Assembly: GCA_907165275.2 (NCBI GenBank)
Contig: OU015665.1
Coordinates: 2,976,001 to 3,040,000, forward strand
Reading direction: 5' to 3'
Length of the DNA: 64,000 bases
From: Zygaena filipendulae
Lineage: Eukaryota; Arthropoda; Insecta; Lepidoptera; Zygaenidae
Shown: in pieces, positions 54,111-64,000 of the stretch
Numbering within the stretch: position 1 is the stretch's first letter
Layout: the number at the start of each line of letters is the position of its first letter
Notes under the pieces: model-generated
Database searches by the model: none
Seen by the model: only the letters and a program-made list of their open reading frames with translations
What the model was told of the DNA's origin: nothing
Program-made: the position numbers and the translations under genes

Positions 54111-54270
54111 CCCCGCGGTTTCACCTGGGTTAAATTCGGAGTTCCCGTGGAAATTCCGGAATAAAAAGGACTCTATGTTACTCAGGAACACTGCAAGAAG
54201 AAAATTTTTATTTCATCCACTACAAGCAAACATGTAAAAATAACACTTTCCTCTTTATAATAAGTACAGA
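54111..54270 (-). mobile_element. Helitron
   Basis: CCCCGCGGTTTCACCTGGG at the left with a decayed TTAG. CCTCTTTATAATAAGTACAGA at the right, reading TCTGTACTTATTATAAAGAG on the minus strand. Confidence 0.7.
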
Positions 54271-54654
54271 TAGCAAATAATAATATAATTTATATTTATT
54301 TACATTTTCCAGCTTTTGAGTCCTCCTAGAAATTATTTCTGTTTAAATGAGCCTGTGATAAATTATTATTCCAGCGTGTACCGATTCGAGATATGAAAAA
54401 TTACGTAACCGAAACGGGACAAGAATAGAGGTCACGGGGCGACATAATCTTGGCTTAGGCTGTTGACAGATCGTCGTTTGTCAACCGCGAAGAGCGCGTC
54501 TGCAAGAGTACCTAAGTTGTGACGAGAGGATTCAACAAAAGATGAGACAGTTTTGTACTCGTAATATAGGTACAGGCTGCGTCAAAAGTAGCTAAGCAAT
54601 CCAGGAGGCCGATCGACATTATCAAAACTAAACTTTTTTTTTACTTTGATAATT

Positions 54655-54762
54655 TTACTATACAAATGACAGGCATTGCCATAGCAAAATTCTCAATAGT
54701 GTTAGTCAAGACAAGCTCTAAAATGCGTCCATGGTAAATTTTAATACGAAAATTTCACCGTG
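54655..54762. mobile_element. MITE-3, one end
   Basis: ATGACAGGCATTGCCATAGC, then TCTAAAATGCGTCCATGGTA and CGAAAATTTCACCGTGTA match the right half of the copy at 36173-36349. The left inverted end is absent. Confidence 0.65.
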
Positions 54763-55616
54763 TATATACGCATAACGTCTTTCAAAAATAACGCGATCAG
54801 CTCTCAGCATAGGCATTATAGTTTACATAATATTAAACACACAACAATAGTTTTCTGATTGTTGTGGGAATCCAGAGTTTCAATCATAAAGCACACAATA
54901 TGTTTTCAAATACAATATTTCGTAGCAAACTGAAAGTCGTCATTGTCAAACTTCAGTTGATAAAGGAGTTGTGATTTGTTTGTTAAGATATCTTTGACAA
55001 ATATCATATTAGCGCAGACGATGTTAAGAATAAATAATTTTGAAAAAAGGTAGGTGCCGGTAAATCAAATCAATTCTAAGCCGTGGCTTTTCAAACTGTG
55101 ACATTGGCAAAATTATCGTCAAAACAGTGGAGCCACTAATATGCATAATATGTTACTGTTTTTTTGGGAATGTAAAACTGTTTGAATACATGTCTTCAAA
55201 TAAAAATGTACTGGTATATAATTATGTTTCTGCTGTTGACTGCGCCAAATTAGCTTGACGAAATGATTCAGTGGGTCACATTATATTCATGTAAACCATG
55301 CGTAGAGCAAAAGTTAATTTACTAAATGCTTAAATTTAGGACGCCGTCGTCTTTGCTAACAAAAAAAAGTACTTCCATAATCGCCAAGGAACTGCTGGGA
55401 ATTCGAAAAAAATATCGCTAAGACATCTTGCTATAGTAAATATTATCATAAATTCAACCGGAAAAAATAACATTTTCTATTTATGCTCCCAAAAGACTTG
55501 TGGGAACTTATTAAGTTTAGCTAGCTACGAGTAGATAGCTTAAACATCAAGTTTCTTTTTAGATAGGAATCTATGGATAAATTCTTAATGGATACTATTT
55601 TTCTTTATTCTAGGAA

Positions 55617-55770
55617 CTAGCTGTTTCCCGCGGTTTAAACCGCGGTAATTTCGGAATTCCCGCGGGAATTCAAAAGCATTCGGTCCAGTTGAGGTAAATC
55701 GTCAAAAAAAATAATTACAAACAAAAATACAAATCTTTCCTCTTTATAATACATATTAGTATAGTGTAGA
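55617..55770 (-). mobile_element. Helitron
   Basis: ACTAGCTGTTTCCCGCGGTT, then TAAACCGCGGTAATTTCGG. The right end is ATTAGTATAGTGTAGA. The hairpin stem CCGCGG-TTTAAA-CCGCGG is intact. Confidence 0.75.
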
Positions 55771-56849
55771 TAAAGAAAATAACATATCACATTCATTAAG
55801 TCAAGTTATAAAGGCTTATTAAGCTATGAAGATAGTATCATAGGACCCTACCACCCTAATCCAACGCAAGCACCAAGGTTGCTATGAAGGACGTTCATAA
55901 TGCATACGCACATAAATAATTTAGCTCCGCGTCGAATTTACAGTAATTGAAAGATATTTTATCAAGATTTATTATTTTTTTTGCATGTAAAACGTGCACA
56001 GACGCAGTTACTTTACTACGAAGAGCGCTTGTCGTAACTCGTAGCACTTTCGTAGACAACTCGTAGCATTTGAATTATGATTGTAGATTACCTAGTTCAA
56101 AGTGTAGATAATTAGTACTCAATATTTTAAAATTTTAAGGCAATTCTAGAGAAATTAATATTTATTTTAATTATATTTATATAGTAATTTATAAAAAATA
56201 AGAAACAAAAGCATTCAAAATCTAGGGTAGGGAAATAAAAGGTACTGATTTTTAATAGCTGTTCCCTGAGATTTCAGATTTATTTCAGAGGAATAAAAGT
56301 ACCCTATGAGGGTGCATGCAACATATGCCAATAACCCTACGAAACCCTAACGAAACCCCCTCGGGCGAGGGAACTTATTACGCGCCACATATTATGATAA
56401 CATTATGTCAGCGTTTCTACACATTTCTTGACATACGTTTGAAAACGAGGTATTTATAGAACACTATTAATTAATAATCTAAAAACGGATTATAATATCA
56501 CATGATATAATTAATAGAAATGTGTGCATGTTTGTGAAAATTCAAAAATACAATCCTCGAAAGCTTTAAATGACATCGACTAATGACGAAATACCTTTAG
56601 ATTTAAATAATCATATAAATAGTATCGATAAATAGTAACGATCACATAAAACATTAACCTATACGTTTACGTTTAGCGGTACATTTTTAGAATTGAAAAT
56701 AACAATAAACAATATAATCCTAAATTTTATTAATTAATTCTTAGCAAAGTCTTATTATTTACCGTCGAAACAATGAACAGACCTTTATTAACAAGACTAC
56801 AAAGGGGGTTATTGAGAATATGACTATAGATATAGGAACTATCGGCATC

Positions 56850-56990
56850 GATTTATATGCGACGGCCGGGCGCCATTGGTGGCCTGGCCTGTGACGTCAC
56901 GCTCCCTATCGACCGCCGCCCACCAGGCGCGCATGCGTCGCGCGGATACCCTCGCCACAAGATCCAACCGCCATATTGTGCTTAACGAGA
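56850..56990. promoter_or_regulatory. Isolated CpG-rich patch with promoter-type motifs
   Basis: In an AT-rich region, 140 bp carry TTTATATGCG, a CCAAT box (ATTGG, 56875-56879), a full CRE TGACGTCA (56892-56899), an NRF-1-like CGCATGCG (56930-56937) and ACCGCCATATTG. This grouping is typical of housekeeping or neuronal promoters. Direction and target gene are unknown. Confidence 0.45.
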
Positions 56991-57347
56991 GTTTAATGTA
57001 TCCACATTATATACATAAGAACATAACAAAACACATTTATAAAGCCAATATTTTAAAACCTTTATGCGCACCACTTACAATTTAATTTTTGGTATTTTTT
57101 ATTTAAACCATAAACACTGAAAAAAGTAGTTGTGTTAGGATAACACATCTGCTTAGTCACCAAATCGTATAATCTAGATAGATACTTTTAACTTATGTGT
57201 TTTAATAACTACAAATTATTTAATATTTAATTTACCTACTCTTCAGTACTGCATGACATTTGTAAAAGCTCTCAATGTATACTACAATTATTCGGAAAAT
57301 ATTACGTAAAGATTTCGCTGCTATATTTAAGTGGTAATTTCTTATAT

Positions 57348-57553
57348 TAATTAATTTCGGAGTTCCCGAGGGAGTTTCGGAATAATAAGTACCCTATGTC
57401 ATTCAGGACTATCGTAGCTAATAATAGTAATAATAGTATGTAATAAGTGAAACGATTTTTAAATCGGTCCAGTAGTTTTTGAGTTTATAACGAATAAACT
57501 CAAAAAAAATATACAAAAATACAAATCTTACCTCTTTATAATATTAGTGTATA
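57348..57553 (-). mobile_element. Helitron, worn
   Basis: TTCGGAGTTCCCGAGGGAGT, GTACCCTATGTCATTCAGGA, AAATCGGTCCAGTAGTTTTT and CCTCTTTATAATATTAGTG in family order. The CTAG end is lost. Confidence 0.65.
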
Positions 57554-58023
57554 TGAAACTTTTTTATTACACTAGACTTCTCGCGGGTGCTTTGGTGCAA
57601 TCCTCATCGTGTACTTAATGTTAATGAACTATACAAAAATTTTTATAACGTTATACCTAATACTCATTACCAAGATTTAGTTATTTAAGAATAATCACTT
57701 TTGCAACAAAAATTAAAAGCCAACTTTAAATTTTCGCAGGCAGATTGTACATTTAGTTCGTTTAAAAACAGTCATGTTGTATAATGCCGGGGACCGACAA
57801 AGCATTGTGGTGGATCTAAAAATCGGTGGCATTTGAATACAAACAAATAAAAAAAAACCGATTGAGAACTTTTTCCATTATTATAGTTAAAATTATAGTT
57901 TAAATTATAAATTGTGTAGGTGCTTTTTTTTTAATCTCCCAAAAAAGTTTTTAGCTAAATTTGATACAGAGCGTTGAGTACAAGCTGAGGTCAAGGCCTA
58001 GCTAGCACCGCGTGCGCTCTTCA

Positions 58024-58441
58024 GGGCCCTTATTCACTATGACCATAACACGTCGCGTTAAGATAACGCGCGACAAAAATTCATCTCACCTCAAATTCGC
58101 CTTGTGCTCAAAGAAACACTTCAAAAAAATATGTTTGAAACGTGCCTCATGGCGTACGAATATAAATGCGAAAGTGAGTTTATTAATTAGGTATTATTGG
58201 TAATAAAAGATTATTATTATTTTTATTATTCAACCGATCATGAACATGAAATTTTACGGACAAGTTATCAATGGTACAGAAAAAGACATAGGGTACTTTT
58301 TATCCCGGGATTCGGAAATTACCGCGGGTGAAACCGCGAGATACAGCTAGTTTCTAATATTTTGGCATCTAGATCGATTGAAATTGTTTTTGGGACGCGC
58401 GTTAAGAGAGGAATGTTTTTGGTCATAGTGAATAAGGGCCC
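58024..58441 (+). mobile_element. MITE-2 copy interrupted by a Helitron
   Basis: Ends GGGCCCTTATTCACTATGAC and GGTCATAGTGAATAAGGGCC are near-exact inverted repeats. The outer parts match the uninterrupted copy at 7804-8019. The insert at 58159-58350 splits the sequence that reads ATACAGAATATTAATTTCTG there. Confidence 0.88.
58159..58350 (+). mobile_element. Helitron nested in MITE-2
   Basis: TATAAATGCGAAAGTGAG at the left and ACCGCGGGTGAAACCGCG, then AGATACAGCTAG before T at the right. The interrupted MITE gives a direct empty-site comparison. Confidence 0.85.
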
Positions 58442-59434
58442 AGGTGTGGTAGACAGTGCGTCAGACGAGTGTTAAGTAATGAAAGACGGTCGTAAAGATA
58501 ACGAAGGCTCTACTTACATACAATACTATTCTGGGGGTTCTTAAGATTTCATCTTGTATACAACCGTGACTGCTGTTGGGGTTGAATTTAAACGGCTTTA
58601 AAAACTTTAACAGAGTATTTATAAGTTTTATTTGTTTTTCGTTAGAAGGGACATTTAGTAAAATTTTAACTTTGTTTTATGAAGTAAGTTTAATTTTTTT
58701 TTTTTATACCTATATTTTTTACGATAAGAACAGTTTTGAAAATATTTTAAGTCACACTTGTCTATAGCAGAAGCTATTTACATAGCTACACGAGGACTAC
58801 GTAGATAAATGTAATCTATCATCTAATAGGAAAGTAATTTAAAAAAGGAAAAACGTCAATCAAATCCGGAAGACAGTTTGTTTCAAAAGCCATAAATATA
58901 CATTAGATTTGATGGTAAGATACTACAATATCCACGGGTACGGCAAAGTCAAACCAAAGCCGATGGCAAATGAATCCAAATAAGCCTGAATTAATTTCGA
59001 GCCCGCATGAAATTGAAGCTCCAATAAGGTCGGATGACTCTCTGGAATTTTAATTACTCGCCTCAGACACCCTCCATCGATTAGGAATTCCGACAAGAAT
59101 ATACTTATTAAAATAAATGATTTCTGTTTGCTTACAGTTAAAATTTAAAGAGAAGTTGGAATCAATCCGATATTTTAATTCATCATCCGGAATTTGCTTT
59201 TCTGCAAGATATTTATATCTATTAACCTAAACCCGTTTGCTCCTGGTATGACCCAAATTTCTGCAATTCGGGTCAAGGAAAAACACATTTTACTAAATGC
59301 ACAGTGTGACCTCTGCCTCCCGGCGCGTTCGCACTTTCTTGAGTATTTAGATTTCACAATATGTTACGTTAAAGTTAATTACATTAAATAAATGCAATTA
59401 ACATATATGTAGGTAGGTACTATTAATGGTAAAA

Positions 59435-60050
59435 TATAAACTATACTAACATTATAAAGAGCTAAAGTTTGTGAGTTTGTGAATAAAATTGTGAGTTTGG
59501 CCGTTTGTGTTCTATTAGTTGTGTAGTAAGTAATACGTACTTACACAATAATACGTATAAATACGTATTATTATTGTTTTTACATAACAGACAGTATAGT
59601 ATATAGAACTCCAGTTCTACTCTACAGTCTAACAAATACAATTACCTACACAGTACCTAACTCACTTAAATTATGTAGGTAGGTACATTGGTACATTGTA
59701 GGTACAAGGTATTTTTCTCTCCAAGATCTAATAAACTGTCGGTGCGTGCGAGTTAGAAATTATAGAATTCGCCCGGGGAGCCCCGAAGTTGCGCGGGATT
59801 TATTGACGGTTTCATGCAATTTGCGACTCGCCCCCAAGAGAATCTCGATCTGTACATATTTTTGGTTAAATAATTTATTTTCGTTAAAGCCTACTTTGTA
59901 TCTATCTATCATCTATTATAAATGCAAATGTAAGCTTGTTTGTTACGCCTCTACGCCGTAACTACTCAACCCATCATGAGGAGATTTTAAATGCACGTTT
60001 TCTCAGCGCACAGAAAAGTATACTATATCGATAGACCCTATATGTACAAT
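59435..60050 (+). mobile_element. Helitron 5' fragments
   Basis: CTATACTAACATTATAAAGA at 59441 and ATTATAAATGCAAATGTAAG at 59915, followed by TTGTTACGCCTCTACGCC, are two separate 5' parts without CTAG ends. Confidence 0.5.
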
Positions 60051-60107
60051 CCCGTACCCGAAAAATGCAAATCAAGAAATTTTGAAGTTTATTTCATACA
60101 TACATAA

Positions 60108-60150
60108 GTCATCTTGTACACACAAGATGACTTGTACACACAAGATGACT
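60108..60150. repeat. 18-bp tandem repeat
   Basis: Two and a half units of CTTGTACACACAAGATGA; each unit is itself a small inverted repeat (CTTGT and ACAAG). Confidence 0.85.
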
Positions 60151-60729
60151 TCGCTTCAAAAAAATTTAATTAAAAGTTCTAGATATTACCACCGCAGCAA
60201 CAACGAAACTAGAAAATAAACTATTTGATAAGCAGTATCCATCAAGCGGGTTGTCAAGGATTATTGCCTATCAACTGTGAGCCGATATGCTGTGTGGTAA
60301 TTTCGTGGGTAATTTCAAGCGGATGGATTTATAAACTTTAATTTTATAATATACGTACCAAAAGGTAATAAATCCATCCGCTGTCTGATATATAAATTAT
60401 AGCTTACTAATCCATGCTACAGTGTTTTGAGTAAAATTTTATACACCCGCTTTTTTGCATAAGACCGGCTCGCCTCGTAATAAATCCAGCACCCGTGCCC
60501 CTTTTTGCTACAAAATTCATTTCTGCGTCAACAACATAAATATTGTACTGAAACATCTGAAATGAAATGGCACTTGGGCTAGTGAATGAGGGTAAATATG
60601 AGGAATACAAATTTCATTTGAGAGTACAACATCACGTGACTACTAAGAAATAACTATGGACCACTTAAGGAAAATCCGACATAGAAAAAAAATAACAGCT
60701 TTATTCTCACTTTTTTAACGTTACATAAT

Positions 60730-61051
60730 GGGCATGTTGAGTAATTTTTTTTTAGTCCGTCTTGTAGATTATTGAAAAATATTGGACACGTATTTTTTCT
60801 TTTTTTACGTAATCAAAAAATAACGGCGATATATTGAGTTGAAATTTCGCGTAACGTCACTATTCTGACAGTTTGTATGGCGGTTTTAGCGGTTAGTGAC
60901 GTCACGACCCCCTCACCCTAAACTTTAATGCGCTTAATCTCTGTATATTTAAATTTATTTTAAAAAGCAAAAGATACGTGTCTATTGTTTATTTATTTTC
61001 TAACTGACGGACTAATTAGAATTTTGATTTTCAAAAGTAGTCAACATCCCC
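60730..61051 (+). mobile_element. MITE-1 copy G, best preserved
   Basis: GGGCATGTTGAGTAATTTTT to AGTAGTCAACATCCCC, 322 bp. Internal AGTCCGTCTTGTAG and TAACTGACGGACTAATTAG. Central GTTAGTGACGTCACGACC, with the partner site decayed to GTAACGTCACTA. Confidence 0.8.
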
Positions 61052-61904
61052 ATCAAGCAAACTTTTTGTCATGAAGCTAAAGAATGAATGCATCGTTTCA
61101 AGTGAAATTCTTATGGAACTTCATTTTTATCCCCCAAGCATCGTAATAAATAAGGCGTGAGGTCCCGGGGCAATATCCAGTGGAATTCCGTTATTGCTGT
61201 TCCCACTCCTCATTGATACATTGTTAATAATACCAACGCAACAGTACAACGACGGTATGTTTCATGCATTATTCTTGTTCGTTCTTTTTTATTACAAACT
61301 TTTGTTTTTATTTAAAACTCACCTGCCTGTAACCAAAAATATTGCTACGATATTTCGTTTCTACATGTTTTTAGGTGAATAATGATAAAACAAATCAGCT
61401 GATTAAAAAAAAATATTCAATTACGGCGACTTAATTGGTGGTACGAAAAATATTTTTCTAGAAAATATAAAAAAAAAGAATTATTAATAAACAACACGTT
61501 TTAGTTAAAGGTAAAGCCCGCAGGAATTTTACGTTTCAAAACTGAAATAAAACATCCAAGTCTCTTAACCTAACTATAACCTACCTTACCCTGCTTTTAA
61601 ATTACCCCAGCAGCCCGAGCAATGCACATTCTGCTGTTCAGTATGCCGGCCACGTTTCGCGTCTAGATTGCCATCAAACATTGTACTCAACACGGAACGA
61701 CATCAAAACTATAAGGAAACACTTGCAAGAGGTCGATCTCTCAAGCTACTTTCGAACGAATTCACCAAAACAAAACCACAACCAAAATAATTATTACTTT
61801 GAGCACATTTCGTATCGCGCTGAAATTATACTTATTTTAACCGAAATAGCGCGATCAACCTCTAGCAATTAATGCTAATTATTTTAATAATAATATAAGA
61901 TGTA

Positions 61905-61932
61905 CAATAAATAAATAAATAAATAAATAATA
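61905..61932. repeat. (AAAT)n microsatellite
   Basis: Six AAAT-type units; a worn Helitron fragment with ACACTTTCACGCCTCAACTA follows at 61950-62030. Confidence 0.75.
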
Positions 61933-62842
61933 TTAAAAAATACGAATTAGTGTTTATTTATTACACTTTCACGCCTCAACTACTCAGTCGATCATTCCTT
62001 GAAAGATTTAACTGTATATCCCAGAATTTGATCATATTTTGATCCTTATAGGTACACGTGACGCGTGAAATATACGGTGGAATGGCGCAATAATACACGG
62101 TGTCTTTCTTTCGGGGTGTAAACGTGTTCAATTCTTTGCGGGTTTAAGTGTGACTACAGTTTTAGTTGTTATCAAAATCAGTTTCGATTCTTTGAGTATG
62201 TTTCGCTATTCCTCGTAATTTAATATTTAATCATCCACGCCCCCTTGAAAAAATCCTATGCCTATAACAGAATAAACTTCTGTCGGCATAACACAGAATA
62301 ACATGGAATAATGGAATTATGTCACTCTGTTTAGATAAGAAATAAAACCTTGTAAAGTATCTAGGTAGTATAAAAAACAACAACTTCAACTAATGGATAT
62401 TGCCCCTGGCGCCAGTGAGTCGCAAGTTCGCAACGACCGCTGAAACAGCGCAAGTCACTGTTCAAAATAGAACTGTTCCCGTTCATTTTATTTTTCAAAC
62501 CTCCCTTAGTATATGGTAAAGTTTATAGCTTAGAAACCACGAGGTTGTGTGGTCGTTTTTTGGAAAAGCCCAGAAAAATCGATATTTGTCAGAATTGTTC
62601 AACTTGTTTGACTAGTCCATGGCGTACATGTGACCGAGGTTATTTTGTTTCACATCTGCTGCTGGATACAATAAATGGCCAATTTTATAGCGTTTGTAGC
62701 AGACCAAGTTCAAATGTAATATTGTGTGCCAATTCGATTAGATAAACTAGGGTAAAGACGCACTCTCAGCTAGCTAAATAAATATCAGCTCAGCGTCCTT
62801 GTGTCAAGGAGAGGTCACCATCGACACAGAGCAGATTGATGA

Positions 62843-63137
62843 CTAGCTGATTCCCCGCGGTTTCACCCGCGTCAACTTCGAAATTCTCGCAGGATGTACA
62901 TATCTCCTATTCCAAGGAGGTCTTGGATAGGTACCTACCTACCTACATATAACTTTTATCCCTATAGTATATCCTTGTGATTTAGAAATGATTCATAACT
63001 ATAGGTACACCAAATAGTTGGTTTTACGCGGTATGTCCTTTTCTGTACCGCTGACAACGTGTATGCAAAATTTCACGAGTAGTTAAGGCGTGAAACCGTA
63101 ACAAACAAGCAATGTAACATTTATCTATACTTACTAT
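62843..63137 (-). mobile_element. Helitron with an internal insertion
   Basis: ACTAGCTGATTCCCCGCGGT, then TTTCACCCGCGTCAACTTCG at the left. CTTTTCTGTACCGCTGACAA and AGTTAAGGCGTGAAACCGTA at the right. About 100 bp of unrelated AT-rich sequence (62905-63025) lies between these blocks. Confidence 0.7.
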
Positions 63138-63826
63138 GTATAGATATTAAGTAAAGAAGTATAAATGTATATGCCGATAGCAATAACTCAATAAATAAGG
63201 GATAATCTCCTATCCTAAAATCATAATCGCGTAGCTTCAACCTTTACGGTAGCCGCCCTTACTGACCCGTCTCAAATTTCCACCGTGTACAAAACAAACA
63301 AACAAATAAACATACACAACAATTATTGTTGTACAGGTATTAATCGTGTCTGGTGTACGTCCTTAAGGCATCCCACACAGTCACACAGCGGGCCCCACAA
63401 GCTGGAGTAGGATGAGCTGGCCGCTACGTCACACGAAACTCGAGGCGCCTCGCCGTCGAGACACTGACGCAGTTGGATGCAGAAAAAACCAGCCAATAGA
63501 GATATGACGCGTTACCTATGTCACTAGCATGATAATTCAAACATTACACCCTCAGAAGAATAACTAAAGCTGAGATTACACCCCTATTTGGTCTGTCAAA
63601 TAATTTTTTCGACTAATATTTGAATGGCCAGTTTTATGACCCCATTTTGTAGTGGAAACTAGCGATTGATATTACTTGTACAAATGTACACCTCCGGTTC
63701 CGACTTCGGTTCCACTTTTAAATAGAAGGTTTTTAATCGGAAATGTATGCATGTATATTTGTATACACATGATGATTAACACATATTATCTCTTCTGCCA
63801 CCACCTCATCAACTCCGGTTGCGTTG

Positions 63827-63868
63827 CCGAATGCGACCGCACTCAGAATCAAAACGACTCTGAGTGCG
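63827..63868. repeat. Hairpin with CCGCACTCAGA arms
   Basis: CCGCACTCAGA and CTCTGAGTGCGG form inverted arms around a 10-base spacer. The right arm CGACTCTGAGTGCGG is the same motif as the end of the foldback at 24206-24288. Confidence 0.75.
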
Positions 63869-64000
63869 GCCTTTAGATTTTAGGGTTTCTGTATGTAATT
63901 CTGTTGTGTCGATTTTGAAATTAGCAAGATAGCGTTTGTTACTAAAATTATCATTAATTTTATTTTCAAGTTCAACAATAGAAGTCTCTCCTCCTTGGGA

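Larger units (their letters stand above)
46861..64000. other. Region upstream of unc-104, no recognisable gene
   Basis: 17 kb of AT-rich sequence. No frame matches a protein family I know; the longest are about 70 residues and look random. It contains the Helitrons, MITEs, SINE-like fragments and CpG patch listed separately. It could be intergenic, or part of a longer 5' intron if a distal promoter exists. Confidence 0.6.

Noticed and set aside
61560..61600. Telomere-like AACCTAAC/TAACCTACC sequence
   Set aside because: Only a few irregular units; the insect telomere repeat TTAGG is not arrayed.

Overview
The window is animal genomic DNA, almost certainly from a moth or butterfly. It has AT-rich introns and GC-rich coding exons. 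It is full of short transposons of the kind found in lepidopteran genomes: mini-Helitrons ending in a CCGCGG hairpin plus CTAG, several MITE families, a tRNA-derived SINE, and LINE 3' ends with (TTCAA)n or (ATT)n tails. No species can be named from sequence alone.

One gene dominates. It is a kinesin-3 motor of the Unc-104/KIF1A type, on the minus strand from a CpG-rich 5' region near 46.3-46.9 kb down to the left edge. I placed 35 coding exons by reading frame, splice sites and family conservation. Every junction keeps frame, giving 4,997 coding bases (1,665 codons plus 2 bases) with no internal stop. Order along the protein: motor domain (residues 1-~355: P-loop GQTGAGKS at 97-104, switch I NMNETSSR at 209-216, switch II DLAGSE at 248-253, Lys-rich loop 12 near 290-297), neck and coiled coils, FHA domain (~516-600), a second coiled coil (~628-690), the long stalk region conserved in kinesin-3, and the start of the C-terminal PH domain (~1597 on). 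The last PH exon(s), stop codon and 3' UTR lie beyond coordinate 1.

Layout: 1-2218, final visible intron with a long-TIR element holding a broken Harbinger-type transposase; 2219-34049, coding exons 35 to 2; 34050-43191, a 9.1 kb first coding intron; 43192-43357, the start-codon exon; 43358-46577, 5' intron; about 46355-46860, CpG-rich promoter and 5' UTR exon; 46861-64000, no recognisable gene, only dispersed repeats and one isolated CpG-rich patch near 56.87 kb.

The most unusual structure is at 10204-11453. A 135-bp unit is repeated 9.3 times at over 99% identity and straddles the exon 25 / intron 25 boundary. Each full unit carries 87 bp of real coding sequence plus 48 bp of intron with its own GTGAGT donor. 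Because 135 is divisible by three and no unit has a stop, any of nine donors would keep the protein in frame while adding 45 residues per unit. Other points of interest are a duplicated alternative exon (16875-17135) phase-compatible with exon 19, a 45-nt cassette microexon, a GC-AG intron, (GT)n tracts abutting several 3' splice sites, and a CRE-bearing MITE family with three copies 24-50 bp from 3' splice sites.
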